Position numbers and translations under genes: made by a program. This document shows positions 1-7,607 of a stretch of 35,841 nt of DNA, one piece after another (the stretch's first letter is position 1; the number at the start of each line of letters is the position of its first letter). Under the pieces are notes generated by a model. It had not been told where the DNA came from. It made no database searches and saw only the letters and a list, made by a program, of their open reading frames with translations. The stretch lies in contig CALXYD010000012.1 of the NCBI GenBank assembly GCA_944392865.1, positions 1-35,841 of the forward strand. Reading direction: 5' to 3'. This stretch comes from an uncultured Alphaproteobacteria bacterium. GTDB taxonomy: Bacteria > Pseudomonadota > Alphaproteobacteria > RF32 > CAG-239.

Positions 1-28
1 CGCAAACTAACAACTGCTATAGCTCTCG

Positions 29-57
29 GCAAAAACAATTCACAGGATTGTTTTTGC
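29..57. repeat. Perfect 11-bp inverted repeat
   Basis: Arms 29-39 (GCAAAAACAAT) and 47-57 are perfectly complementary around a 7-nt loop. No long T-run follows on either strand, so it is not a textbook terminator. It may be part of the repetitive extragenic element that follows. Confidence 0.5.
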
Positions 58-92
58 TCTGCGAGCCCCTTGGTGGATATCAGCGGTTATTT

Positions 93-259
93 CGCAAAAA
101 AATCCGCCTTTAATGCTACGAACGGGTAGGGCTCCCGCGGCTCACTCGCTGATTGCCACGCGCCTTGGGGCGCTCGCAACGGCTTCGCCGATTTTCCGCC
201 TTTAATGCTACGAACGGGTAGGGCTCCCGCGACTCACTCGCAAAAAAATCCGCCTTTAA
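93..259. repeat. REP-like intergenic repeat pair
   Basis: A 46-bp unit at 104-149 recurs at 196-241 with one visible difference (CCGCGG versus CCGCGA). The A-rich 21-bp string at 93-113 also recurs at 239-259. The 46 bp between the copies contains short hairpins (GCGCC with GGCGC near 160-172; CGGC-TTC-GCCG near 180-190). The arrangement resembles a repetitive extragenic palindromic element. There is no transposase or coding capacity. Whether it recurs elsewhere in the genome cannot be seen here. Confidence 0.5.
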
Positions 260-329
260 GTATCTGGAACGAGCTTTGTTTTTTAGGCGTGGTTATGGTG
301 CAAATTTGAGTTTTTGAACAATCTTTGTA

Positions 330-381
330 AAAAAAATCCCGTGCTGTGCTGTTTAGAACAGACAGAGACGGGAGTTTTTTA
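330..381 (-). terminator. Rho-independent terminator of the small-protein array
   Basis: A stepped hairpin pairs 338-342 (CCCGT) with 368-372 and CTGT 344-347 with ACAG 362-365, capped by 349-353 with 357-361. On the minus strand it is followed by a run of T (the A run at 329-336). It sits just past the stop of the gene ending at 394. T residues on the right flank could let it work in both directions. Confidence 0.75.
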
Positions 382-393
382 ATAATGCGAATG

Positions 394-582
394 TTAATCA
401 GGCCGTAAGGCTGAAAGAGCTAATCCGCATATAACTGCAAAAATTACCAAAACCGGAATGTTTGCGGAAACATCATCTATTTGCGGGTCTTTTCCGGCGT
501 TTATAATGCTGAGTACACCACAAATAACCATACCTGTTCCCAGAAGAATGAAACCTGCACCGATTATTTTTTTGATATTCAT
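394..582 (-). CDS. Small membrane protein, array copy 1 (two helices)
   Basis: A 62-residue protein, last in a tandem array of related small genes. Its first 16 residues (MNIKKIIGAGFILLGT) match the next two genes almost exactly. After that it diverges into a second hydrophobic segment (about residues 43-58, PVLVIFAVICGLALSAL), so it probably spans the inner membrane twice. The polar linker KDPQIDD lies between the helices. The DNA upstream of its start is the same sequence that forms the 3' end of the neighbouring copy, which marks tandem duplication. No strong Shine-Dalgarno is seen, so it may be translated by coupling. No family recognised; a role in the envelope is inference from topology alone. 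Confidence 0.6.
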   Translation of the reverse strand: MNIKKIIGAGFILLGTGMVICGVLSIINAGKDPQIDDVSANIPVLVIFAVICGLALSALRPD

Positions 583-633
583 AGAACAAAATATTTTATG
601 TTAATTGGTATTTTGCCCGGTGAGCGGATAATT

Positions 634-822
634 CTAGAGTTTCTTGGTTTTTCTAAAGACGTCTTCAAAATATTTCTTACTATACATGTAAGAGTCCGGA
701 TCATAAGGTTCAGGAGGATCGTAATCGTGGTTGCTATTCTGTAATAATTTTTTAATAATACAGATGGCTAAGCGTGTTCCCAAAAGAATGAAACCTACGC
801 CGATTATTTTTTTGATATTCAT
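634..822 (-). CDS. Small membrane protein, array copy 2
   Basis: A 62-residue protein with one N-terminal hydrophobic helix (residues about 5-25, N-terminus MNIKKIIGVGFILLGT) followed by a cationic patch (IIKKLLQN) and a short Tyr/Pro/Asp-rich tail. The first 29 residues are identical to copy 3. The tail ends in YFEDVFRKTKKL, which matches the YFE..-[LF]-[KR]-[RK]-T motif in copies 3 and 4. Relative to copy 3 one base is missing near the end, so this copy stops at a TAG where copy 3 reads on for about ten residues. Probably a bitopic inner-membrane protein; function unknown. Confidence 0.6.
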   Translation of the reverse strand: MNIKKIIGVGFILLGTRLAICIIKKLLQNSNHDYDPPEPYDPDSYMYSKKYFEDVFRKTKKL

Positions 823-876
823 AGAACAAAATTTTTATGTTATAATTGGTATTTTGCCCGGTGAGCATATAATTCT
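736..876. repeat. 141-bp perfect direct repeat, left copy
   Basis: These 141 bp are identical to 1062-1202 (period 326 bp). On the minus strand the repeat holds the conserved 3' end of one gene, the untranslated link and the first 29 codons of the next. Confidence 0.9.
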
Positions 877-1148
877 GAGAATTGCCCGGTTCTTTTAAGG
901 GCTTCTTCAAAATATTCGTTGCGGTCGCGATAGTCCTGCCGGAATTTTTCTTTGAGCGATTCCGGATAGCTATCCCATTTTTCGGGATGTCCCCACCACT
1001 CGTATTCCCAGCACTGTGCTTCATCATACATCCAAGGTTCCGGATAAACAACGGAGTTGCCATTCTGTAATAATTTTTTAATAATACAGATGGCTAAGCG
1101 TGTTCCCAAAAGAATGAAACCTACGCCGATTATTTTTTTGATATTCAT
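840..1148 (-). CDS. Small membrane protein, array copy 3 (long tail)
   Basis: A 102-residue protein and the first intact gene of the array. The N-terminal helix and KKLLQN patch equal copy 2; the tail is longer and rich in Trp, Tyr, Glu and Asp (WMYDEAQCWEYEWW..), then carries the shared motif NEYFEEALKRT. Its final residues ELYAHRAKYQL are encoded by DNA that is untranslated after the TAG stops of copies 2 and 4, because this copy has one extra base. The transcript starts from the promoter at 1376-1404 and crosses the decayed copy first. Function unknown; the variable acidic tail after a constant anchor is the notable property. Confidence 0.6.
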   Translation of the reverse strand: MNIKKIIGVGFILLGTRLAICIIKKLLQNGNSVVYPEPWMYDEAQCWEYEWWGHPEKWDSYPESLKEKFRQDYRDRNEYFEEALKRTGQFSELYAHRAKYQL

Positions 1149-1202
1149 AGAACAAAATTTTTATGTTATAATTGGTATTTTGCCCGGTGAGCATATAATT
1201 CT
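1062..1202. repeat. 141-bp perfect direct repeat, right copy
   Basis: Right-hand partner of 736-876, with no mismatch. A third, partly diverged version lies at about 545-635, around the start of copy 1. Confidence 0.9.
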
Positions 1203-1310
1203 ATAATTTCAAGGTTCTTCTAAAGGCTGCTTCAAAATAGTCTTTAAAATTAGTCCAAGTCATAATCCGTCCAAGGTCTCGGAGGATAGTAATCGTCGTT
1301 GCCATTCTGT
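1153..1310 (-). pseudogene. Decayed fourth copy of the small membrane gene
   Basis: Reading the minus strand, this stretch begins with codons matching QNGN of copies 2 and 3, continues YYPPRPW and soon meets a stop. A second frame, open at 1201-1305 from an ATG (34 codons), contains FKDYFEAAFRRTLKL, the shared C-terminal motif, followed by the same TAG as in copy 2. The N-terminal anchor is absent, so this is a truncated, frameshifted remnant. It lies in the leader between the array promoter and copy 3. Confidence 0.6.
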
Positions 1311-1375
1311 TTGGCAGAAATTTAATAATTATTCATAAGCTTAAGGTTTAAATTAATAATTAGTTTGTCAGATAC

Positions 1376-1404
1376 TTTGTAAGGCAACCAAAGAGTTTTG
1401 TCAA
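1376..1404 (-). promoter_or_regulatory. Sigma-70-type promoter of the small-protein array
   Basis: On the minus strand a perfect TTGACA (1399-1404) is separated by 17 bp from TACAAA (1376-1381). It reads toward the array at 1148-394. The leader continues with an AATTATTAA block and a five-codon mini-frame, ATGAATAATTATTAA (1336-1322), which aligns with the leader and start codons of the J-domain gene at 2846. Confidence 0.65.
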
Positions 1405-1416
1405 TAATTATTTGTA

Positions 1417-1464
1417 AAAAAAATCCCGCGCGGTGCCGTTTGAGGCAAACCGGGCGGGAGTTTT
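1417..1464 (-). terminator. Terminator of the J-domain gene
   Basis: The hairpin pairs 1425-1429 (CCCGC) with 1454-1458 and CGGT 1431-1434 with 1449-1452. On the minus strand it is followed by a T run (A run at 1416-1423). It lies 15 bp past the stop of the gene ending at 1479 and resembles the terminator at 330-381 in outline. Confidence 0.75.
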
Positions 1465-1478
1465 GATTTTACATGAGA

Positions 1479-2846
1479 TTACGCTGTTTTTGCCTTGGCT
1501 TGCTTATAAATAAGCTCCTTATGCAAAAAAGTGTAAACTGTTTGAACTTTTTTAAACCGTTCACCGGCCTGCGGATCGTTGCAAACGTCCGGATGCCAGC
1601 GTGCCAAAAGTCGGCGGCGAGCCGTTTTCAGGTTGTTTTCAGTCAATGTTTCCGGGGTTAATCCGTAAATTCGGTAATAGGCCGCGGCATTGACTTTGTG
1701 GGCATCAGGAGAATAAAATTCCCATTTGCTTTCGGCAGATTGCTGGTGAGCCTGGTTGTTCTGTTCAGCTTGCTGTCGGTTGGAGGTTTCTTCTTTCCGT
1801 TTTTCCTGTTTTGTCTGTTGTTGGCGGGCGCTTTCTTCTTTTCGCAGCTGTTCTGCATAGCGGAGGATGAAAGAATGTTCTTTTTTGTGTGCCGCCATAA
1901 GCGCGTTGAACATTTGGTAGAACGGGGTTCCTTTTGATTGCTGCGAGGTTAGCAGTGCATTTTTGAAAATTTCCCAAAATTCCAACTCGCAATTAAGCTT
2001 TTGCGCATACGAGCGGTAATCTTCGGCATTTTGCCAAAAAGCAACTATATCTTCGCGGTCGCTACGTTGTTTGAGCTTTTGCCAGACCTTTTCCAACAGC
2101 TCCGGGGAGGACAAGTCTTCTGCGGAGAAATCTGTGTGTTTGGAAGTAATCCGTTGGGACTGCGGACGCCGGTTGTTTGGTTTGGCGTGCGTTTGGGCGT
2201 TTTGCTTTTGTTTTTGCCCGGCGGATTGCTTTTCTTCCAGCTTCGCGGTTGAATCCGACTGATTTTCTTGTTGAGCGGAAGATGAAGCTGATGTGTTACT
2301 TTCCGGTTGCTCCTGCGCGGCGGTATATTGTTCGTTATCGCCGTCTTCGTTATCGCTGTCCGGTTGAGTTTGTTCACCAAATTTATTTTTAAGACCTTCC
2401 GTAAGATCTTTAATCCACTCTTCAATAGTCTCGTCTTGTTTGCCTTCATTTTGCAGAACGATTGCGCATTTGATGATTATAATGGCGCAATTCATATCTG
2501 TTTCGGAATATGAGGAATCCTTTAGTTGCATCAGGTGGCAGACGATTGCATCGGCTGCCTGTTTCAGGGAAGTTTTCTTCATATTCTTTCCGCCCAGCAA
2601 TACGGTTTTTGCCTTAATACGGGCAGTCATACTCGGACGGTTTGTTTTAAACGGGTAGTTCTTGACTATCCAGGCCGCTTTTATTTCTTCGCTTTTTCGC
2701 AACAAACTTGTTATTTCCAGCAATCTCATCTGCACCCATACCGGAAATGTGTAAAACGAGTATACGTTGCGAATTTTCAATGTCTTGTCCAATGTTGTGG
2801 CGTAAATGCCTAACATTGTTTGTTCAACTAATGATAGATTGTTCAT
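1479..2846 (-). CDS. C-terminal J-domain protein
   Basis: A 455-residue cytoplasmic protein. The C-terminal 65 residues form a J domain: YYRIYGL near 391, a basic helix TARRRLLARW and the signature HPD at 418-420, then a helix RFKKVQTVYTFL. This motif stimulates the ATPase of DnaK-type chaperones. The middle (about 160-250 and 345-375) is low-complexity, rich in Gln, Glu, Ser and Lys. The N-terminal 150 residues are helical and match no family I know. There is no Gly/Phe linker or zinc finger, so it is not DnaJ itself but a specialised co-chaperone. The Met start fits a strong promoter 70 bp upstream. A role in recruiting DnaK to a specific client is inference. Confidence 0.7.
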   Translation of the reverse strand: MNNLSLVEQTMLGIYATTLDKTLKIRNVYSFYTFPVWVQMRLLEITSLLRKSEEIKAAWIVKNYPFKTNRPSMTARIKAKTVLLGGKNMKKTSLKQAADAIVCHLMQLKDSSYSETDMNCAIIIIKCAIVLQNEGKQDETIEEWIKDLTEGLKNKFGEQTQPDSDNEDGDNEQYTAAQEQPESNTSASSSAQQENQSDSTAKLEEKQSAGQKQKQNAQTHAKPNNRRPQSQRITSKHTDFSAEDLSSPELLEKVWQKLKQRSDREDIVAFWQNAEDYRSYAQKLNCELEFWEIFKNALLTSQQSKGTPFYQMFNALMAAHKKEHSFILRYAEQLRKEESARQQQTKQEKRKEETSNRQQAEQNNQAHQQSAESKWEFYSPDAHKVNAAAYYRIYGLTPETLTENNLKTARRRLLARWHPDVCNDPQAGERFKKVQTVYTFLHKELIYKQAKAKTA

Positions 2847-2887
2847 AATTATAAAGTTTTAGGTTAATAATTGTTTTGTCGCCTATG

Positions 2888-2916
2888 CTTATAATGCAAA
2901 GAGTGAATTTTGTCAA
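2888..2916 (-). promoter_or_regulatory. Sigma-70-type promoter of the J-domain gene
   Basis: On the minus strand TTGACA (2911-2916) and TATAAG (2888-2893) are separated by exactly 17 bp. The -35 lies 70 bp upstream of the ATG at 2846. Its leader is clearly related to that of the small-protein array (see 1376-1404). Confidence 0.75.
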
Positions 2917-3033
2917 TATTTTTTTGTTGAGAAACCGCGTTGGCGGCGGTGTGGCGTATATAATTGAATTTAAAGGCGAATACATACGAAATAAATTGAA
3001 ATAAATCGTGTCCGGACGGGTGTTTTAAACGGC

Positions 3034-3061
3034 TTGTTAATTTTTTGAATGCTAGTATATT
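3034..3061 (+). promoter_or_regulatory. Possible adhE promoter
   Basis: TTGTTA (3034-3039), a 16-bp spacer and TATATT (3056-3061) precede adhE by about 37 bp. The match is moderate and no operator for a redox or oxygen regulator is evident. Confidence 0.4.
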
Positions 3062-3098
3062 GCCAATAGTGGTTAAATTGTATGGAGAGAAATAAACT

Positions 3099-5732
3099 AT
3101 GGCAAAGGAAACGCAAGCTTTATCCAATGAGGAAGCAGAAAAGAAACACGTTGACGAAATTGTGGCCAGAGTGGCGGCGGCGCAAAAGAAATACGCCGAA
3201 TATACGCAGGAACAGGTTGACTATATTTTTCGCCGCGTAGCACTCAAGCTCAGTTCGCTCAGAATTCCGCTGGCAAAGATGGCTGTGGAAGAAACCGGTA
3301 TGGGCGTGGTAGAAGACAAAGTGATTAAAAATCATTTTGCGGCGGAGTATATTTACAACAAATTCAAAAATACCAAAACCTGCGGGATTTTAGAGGAAGA
3401 CAAAGCCAACGGGCTGATTAAGATTGCCGAACCGCTCGGCGTTATTGCCGGCGTTATTCCGACGACGAATCCGACGTCAACAGCAATTTTCAAATCTTTA
3501 ATCGCGTTGAAAACCCGTAACGGAATCGTCTTTTCGCCGCATCCGCGTGCTAAGAAATGCACGGTTGAAACGGCGCGCATTATTTTGGAAGAAGCGGTAA
3601 AAGCCGGTGCGCCGGAAGGTATTATCGGTTGGATTGAAAGCCCGACGATTTTGCAGACGCAATATTTAATGCAACATCCGCAAGTGGATATTATTCTTGC
3701 GACCGGCGGGCCGGGAATGGTTAAATCCGCATACAGCTCCGGCAAGCCGGCGCTGGGCGTGGGCGCAGGCAATACGCCGGCGTTGATTGACGAAACGGCG
3801 GATATTGAAATGGCGGTTTCTTCCATTTTGATGTCCAAGACGTTTGATAACGGTATGATTTGCGCTTCCGAACAGTCGGTTACGGCGGTTAAAGACGTGT
3901 ATGACGCGGTTAAAGCGGAATTTATCAAGCGCGGGGCGTATATCCTGTCGCCGAAAGAGAAAGAAAAACTGGCGAAAGTTATTATGATTGACGGGCATTT
4001 GAACTCGGCAATCGTCGGGCAATCGGCGCACCATATTGCGGAAATGGCGAAGATTTCCGTGCCGGAAGATACAAAGGTTTTGATTGCGGAATGCACCAAA
4101 GTCGGCGTAGAAGAACCGTTTTCGGCAGAGAAACTGTCGCCGGTGTTGGCCATGTATAAAGCCGATGATTTCAAGAGCGGCGCCGATTTGGCGAGAGATC
4201 TCGTTTCGCACGGCGGACGCGGACATACATCCGTTCTTTACACGAATCCGCAAAATGATGACCGGATTAAATATTTCGGGCACCTGATGATTACCGGGCG
4301 CGTGATGATTAACTGTCCGTCATCGCAGGGCGCAATTGGCGATATTTACAACTTTAGGCTGGAACCTTCTCTGACATTGGGCTGCGGCTCCTGGGGCGGT
4401 AACTCGGTCAGTGAAAACGTGGGAGTGAAACATTTGATGAATATTAAGAGTGTGGCAAAAAGAGAAGAAAATATGTTGTGGTTTAAGGTTCCGCCGAAAA
4501 TCTACTTTAAGCCCGGTTCGCTCTCGTTTGCTCTGAAAGAACTGAAAGGTAAAAAGCGGGCGTTTATCGTTACGGATAAGCCACTGTTTGATCTGGGCTT
4601 TACTAAACGGGTTACCGACGTCTTAGATGAAATAGGGGTTGCTTATAAGATTTTCTCCGATGTGCATCCGGATCCGGATTTGACGACGGTTAATATGGCT
4701 ATCGGTACACTGCGTTCGTTTGAACCTGATGTTATTATCGCACTGGGCGGCGGCTCGCCTATTGATGCCGGAAAGATTATGTGGCTGATGTATGAGCATC
4801 CCGAACTGAAATTTGAAGATTTGGCAATGCGGTTTATGGATATCCGCAAGCGTATTTTTGAATTTCCACAACTTGGCGAAAAAGCCATGATGGTGGCTAT
4901 TCCGACCACATCCGGCACGGGTTCCGAAGTTACGCCGTTTTCAATTATTACCGATGACGGCGAAGGGGTTAAATATGCCGTTACGGACTATGCGCTGACA
5001 CCGTCCATGGCGATTGTCGACTCGGATTTGGTACAGACAATGCCGAAAGGTTTGTGTTCCGCTTCGGGTATTGACGTTCTGACACACGCGCTTGAGTCAT
5101 ATGTTTCGTCAATGGCAACGGAGTTTACGCGCGGATTGTCGCTTGAAGCCGGCAAACTGGTGTTTGATTACCTGCCGCAGTCATACGCAACCGGCGAGTT
5201 GCACGCCCGTGAGAAGATGCATACGGCATCAACTTTGGCCGGTATGGCGTTTGCCAACGCGTTTTTGGGCGTTTGCCACTCAATGGCGCACAAACTCGGC
5301 GCACGTTTCAATATTCCGCACGGGGTGGCGAATGCGTTGCTGTTCTGCCAGGTTATCCGCTATAACGCAACGGATAAACCGGTGAAGCAATGCGCTTTTC
5401 CGCAATATAAATTCCCGAATGCCAAAGCGGCATACGCAGAATTTGCAACAAAAATGGGGCTGAAGGGCAAAACCGATGACGATAAGGTTGAGGCGTTGAT
5501 TGACGCGATTAAAGACCTGAAAGCGAAAATCGGTATTCCGGGCTCTATTCGCGAGTGGTTTGCTATCCGCGGCGAATATACCGATGAGGACTTTAAGAAG
5601 GCGATGGAGGATTTGCCGACGCTGGCGTTTGATGACCAATGCACCGGAACGAATCCGCGCTATCCGCTGATTAAAGAAATTCGCAAACTGTATGAGTTGG
5701 CGTATGAAGGGGTAACTGATTTTACCATTTAA
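3099..5732 (+). CDS. adhE: Bifunctional aldehyde-alcohol dehydrogenase AdhE
   Basis: AdhE (877 residues, usual length) reduces acetyl-CoA to acetaldehyde and then to ethanol, using two NADH per acetyl group; family members assemble into spirosomes. Residues 1 to about 440 are the CoA-acylating aldehyde dehydrogenase half, with the catalytic Cys255 in GMICASEQS. From about 450 on is the iron-dependent alcohol dehydrogenase half, with the NAD-binding GGGSPID at 550-556 and iron ligands Asp659, His663 (DVLTHALESY), His727 (CHSMAH) and His741 (IPHGVAN). All key residues are present in both halves. GGAGAGA lies 8 nt before the ATG. The gene stands alone with its own terminator. Together with lactate dehydrogenase it indicates fermentative NADH disposal. 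Confidence 0.97.
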   Translation: MAKETQALSNEEAEKKHVDEIVARVAAAQKKYAEYTQEQVDYIFRRVALKLSSLRIPLAKMAVEETGMGVVEDKVIKNHFAAEYIYNKFKNTKTCGILEEDKANGLIKIAEPLGVIAGVIPTTNPTSTAIFKSLIALKTRNGIVFSPHPRAKKCTVETARIILEEAVKAGAPEGIIGWIESPTILQTQYLMQHPQVDIILATGGPGMVKSAYSSGKPALGVGAGNTPALIDETADIEMAVSSILMSKTFDNGMICASEQSVTAVKDVYDAVKAEFIKRGAYILSPKEKEKLAKVIMIDGHLNSAIVGQSAHHIAEMAKISVPEDTKVLIAECTKVGVEEPFSAEKLSPVLAMYKADDFKSGADLARDLVSHGGRGHTSVLYTNPQNDDRIKYFGHLMITGRVMINCPSSQGAIGDIYNFRLEPSLTLGCGSWGGNSVSENVGVKHLMNIKSVAKREENMLWFKVPPKIYFKPGSLSFALKELKGKKRAFIVTDKPLFDLGFTKRVTDVLDEIGVAYKIFSDVHPDPDLTTVNMAIGTLRSFEPDVIIALGGGSPIDAGKIMWLMYEHPELKFEDLAMRFMDIRKRIFEFPQLGEKAMMVAIPTTSGTGSEVTPFSIITDDGEGVKYAVTDYALTPSMAIVDSDLVQTMPKGLCSASGIDVLTHALESYVSSMATEFTRGLSLEAGKLVFDYLPQSYATGELHAREKMHTASTLAGMAFANAFLGVCHSMAHKLGARFNIPHGVANALLFCQVIRYNATDKPVKQCAFPQYKFPNAKAAYAEFATKMGLKGKTDDDKVEALIDAIKDLKAKIGIPGSIREWFAIRGEYTDEDFKKAMEDLPTLAFDDQCTGTNPRYPLIKEIRKLYELAYEGVTDFTI

Positions 5733-5755
5733 TCCGGTTGATATGCCAAACAGGA

Positions 5756-5789
5756 AGAGAGCAGGCAGAGATGTCTGTTCTCTTTTTTT
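5756..5789 (+). terminator. Terminator of adhE
   Basis: A nine-pair stem (5756-5764 with 5775-5783, one G-T pair) and a 10-nt loop are followed directly by seven T. It lies 24 bp after the adhE stop. Confidence 0.85.
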
Positions 5790-5882
5790 GTGGGAAGGAA
5801 CGGGCGTTTTTAGGTTGAGTTTACGTTTTTTTTACCCGAGACGGATATGATGAAACGGTAAAGCGGCGGAACGGAGGTCATA

Positions 5883-7544
5883 TTGCCAGATAAAAACGGC
5901 GACGGTCGGCGAGAGAGGGATTTTCAATTTTGGTTAAAAAGTGCCGGTTGGGTATGGCTGGCGCTGGTTGTGGTGTTTTCCTGTTATTGGAGCAGCTTTT
6001 TTCTCGGCAATCACGATTTTCGTTTTATGCGTTACGGCGTGCCGGTAGACGCCGGCGTGTTTGAAGGGCGGTTTATGCAGTTTGTTTTGCCCAAGCTGCT
6101 GGTGGATGGGCATATTCTGCCGGTGTTAAATGTGTTTCTCGGGTTTGCTTTTTTGGCGTTGGGGGTCGTGTTGCTGGCGCGATGGTTCGGGCTGGCAGAG
6201 AAATATCGCGAAGTGTTGCCGTTTGCTTTGTTGATTGTGCTAAACCCGTATATTTTAACCCAGCTCTATTATGTGCATCAGATTTTGCCGATATTGTTTT
6301 GGCATTTGCTGTGCGTGCTGGGCGTCATTTGGATGGACAAGGCGGTCGGAGAGCGGCGGCCGGGCTTGGCGTCAGCGGGCGTTTTAGCTTTATGGACGGC
6401 GATGGGCGGCTATGCGGCTTCGCTTGAGCTGGTGTTGACGATTATTGTTGGAAAATTCTGGTTGGACGTTTTGCGGACGAATTCCGGAATGAAGGAAATT
6501 TTGCGGCGTTATATTTTTATCGGGCTGATGGTTGCTGCCGCTGCAGCCGCCTATGCGGCCACAGTTAAAATTTTGCAGGCGATGGCGATAACCGATATGC
6601 GGACGTATAACGTGCAAGTGCTGCGTATCGGGGAGTTGTGGGAAACGTTTTGGCAGAGGCGGGCTTTGCCGTGGTGGAGCGTATGGACGCCGTTTCCGCA
6701 TAACCCGACGAGCGCCGCTTTTTGTCTTGCCGGATTGGCGGTTTTGGCGTTGGCGGTTTCGGCCAAGCGGGGGAAAACCGGTGCCGGTGTGATTTGCTTT
6801 GTCGGGATTGTTTATGCTGCTTTCGGGCTGGCTTTTTTGGCGCGCTGGAATTTTTTTGATACGTTTCGGATGCATTTTTATTCGGTGCCTTGTCTGGCAG
6901 GTGTTTTGTATGCGGTTGTCCGCATTTGCGGAAGCCGTTGGTTGCGCAATGTTGCTTTGGGGCTGGCGGCGGTTATGCTGGCGGTTTATGCAGATGTTGA
7001 TTTTGCAACGCAGAAAATATGGCTTCTCGGCAACCGGCAGGATGAGGCGCATGCCGAACGGATAAGGGGTAATCTTTTGCCACAGCTGGAGAGCGGGCGG
7101 CATTATCGTTTAACGACGATGGGCGGGCTTTACGGACGGGCAAAATTTGCCAAGAGTGCAAATGTCGCAGAGGCCTTTAACCGACGGGTGTATGAGCGGC
7201 ATCGGGAATTTTTCGGAGCGTCGTTTTATTTGCATGTTATGTTTTCAAGCGGGCTTTTTCTTTATGAGCCGGACAATCCGATTTGGGGCGATGCTTTGTT
7301 TATTAACGGGCGGGTGTTTTATGGGACGACATCCGAGTTGATTCCTTCCGAGAAAGACCTTTCGGCAAGGGCGTTTGCCTATTCGCCGGCAAAAGATTTA
7401 GACGCGCGTCTCAGAGCCTTGCATTCAATGGAAGCACTATCGCCGGCAAAATGTTTTTTTGTCGGGGAAAAGGATATTTTTTTGATGTTGCCGGAAATGC
7501 AACAGGAACGGAATAGTTTGATGCGTTATATTCTCGGCAATTAA
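5883..7544 (+). CDS. Polytopic membrane protein, GtrII-like transferase
   Basis: A 553-residue inner-membrane protein with roughly ten hydrophobic helices between residues 20 and 400 and a soluble C-terminal part. The N-terminal pattern (a helix, then NHDFRFMRYG, then GRFMQFVLPKLL and ILPVLNVFLGF) resembles the GtrII group of membrane glucosyltransferases that modify O-antigen or other surface glycans using lipid-linked sugar. The assignment rests on pattern only; another GT-C type transferase is possible. I chose the TTG start because GGAGGT (5873-5878) stands just before it. The next gene, a family 8 glycosyltransferase, follows after 63 bp on the same strand, which supports a glycan role. 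Confidence 0.55.
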   Translation: MPDKNGDGRRERDFQFWLKSAGWVWLALVVVFSCYWSSFFLGNHDFRFMRYGVPVDAGVFEGRFMQFVLPKLLVDGHILPVLNVFLGFAFLALGVVLLARWFGLAEKYREVLPFALLIVLNPYILTQLYYVHQILPILFWHLLCVLGVIWMDKAVGERRPGLASAGVLALWTAMGGYAASLELVLTIIVGKFWLDVLRTNSGMKEILRRYIFIGLMVAAAAAAYAATVKILQAMAITDMRTYNVQVLRIGELWETFWQRRALPWWSVWTPFPHNPTSAAFCLAGLAVLALAVSAKRGKTGAGVICFVGIVYAAFGLAFLARWNFFDTFRMHFYSVPCLAGVLYAVVRICGSRWLRNVALGLAAVMLAVYADVDFATQKIWLLGNRQDEAHAERIRGNLLPQLESGRHYRLTTMGGLYGRAKFAKSANVAEAFNRRVYERHREFFGASFYLHVMFSSGLFLYEPDNPIWGDALFINGRVFYGTTSELIPSEKDLSARAFAYSPAKDLDARLRALHSMEALSPAKCFFVGEKDIFLMLPEMQQERNSLMRYILGN

Positions 7545-7607
7545 AATCGGGGTGGCGGTGCCTTTTTAACCCGATGTTTACATATTTACGGATAAAGTGA
7601 GGCAAAA

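Larger units (their letters stand above)
1..393. other. Gene-free stretch with repeats and hairpins
   Basis: No convincing reading frame is visible here. The stretch holds an 11-bp perfect inverted repeat (29-57), a pair of 46-bp near-identical direct repeats (104-149 and 196-241), several short GC-rich hairpins between them, and a terminator (330-381) that belongs to the small gene read from the right. The left edge is the window boundary, so the gene to the left is unknown. Confidence 0.6.

Noticed and set aside
882-1070. Plus-strand open frame in the small-protein array
   Set aside because: It is antisense to copy 3, whose frame, motif conservation and promoter direction are all minus-strand.
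3353-4283. Overlapping minus-strand open frames inside adhE (273 and 205 codons)
   Set aside because: The plus-strand AdhE product is complete and unmistakable. The antisense frames lack a start context and resemble no family.
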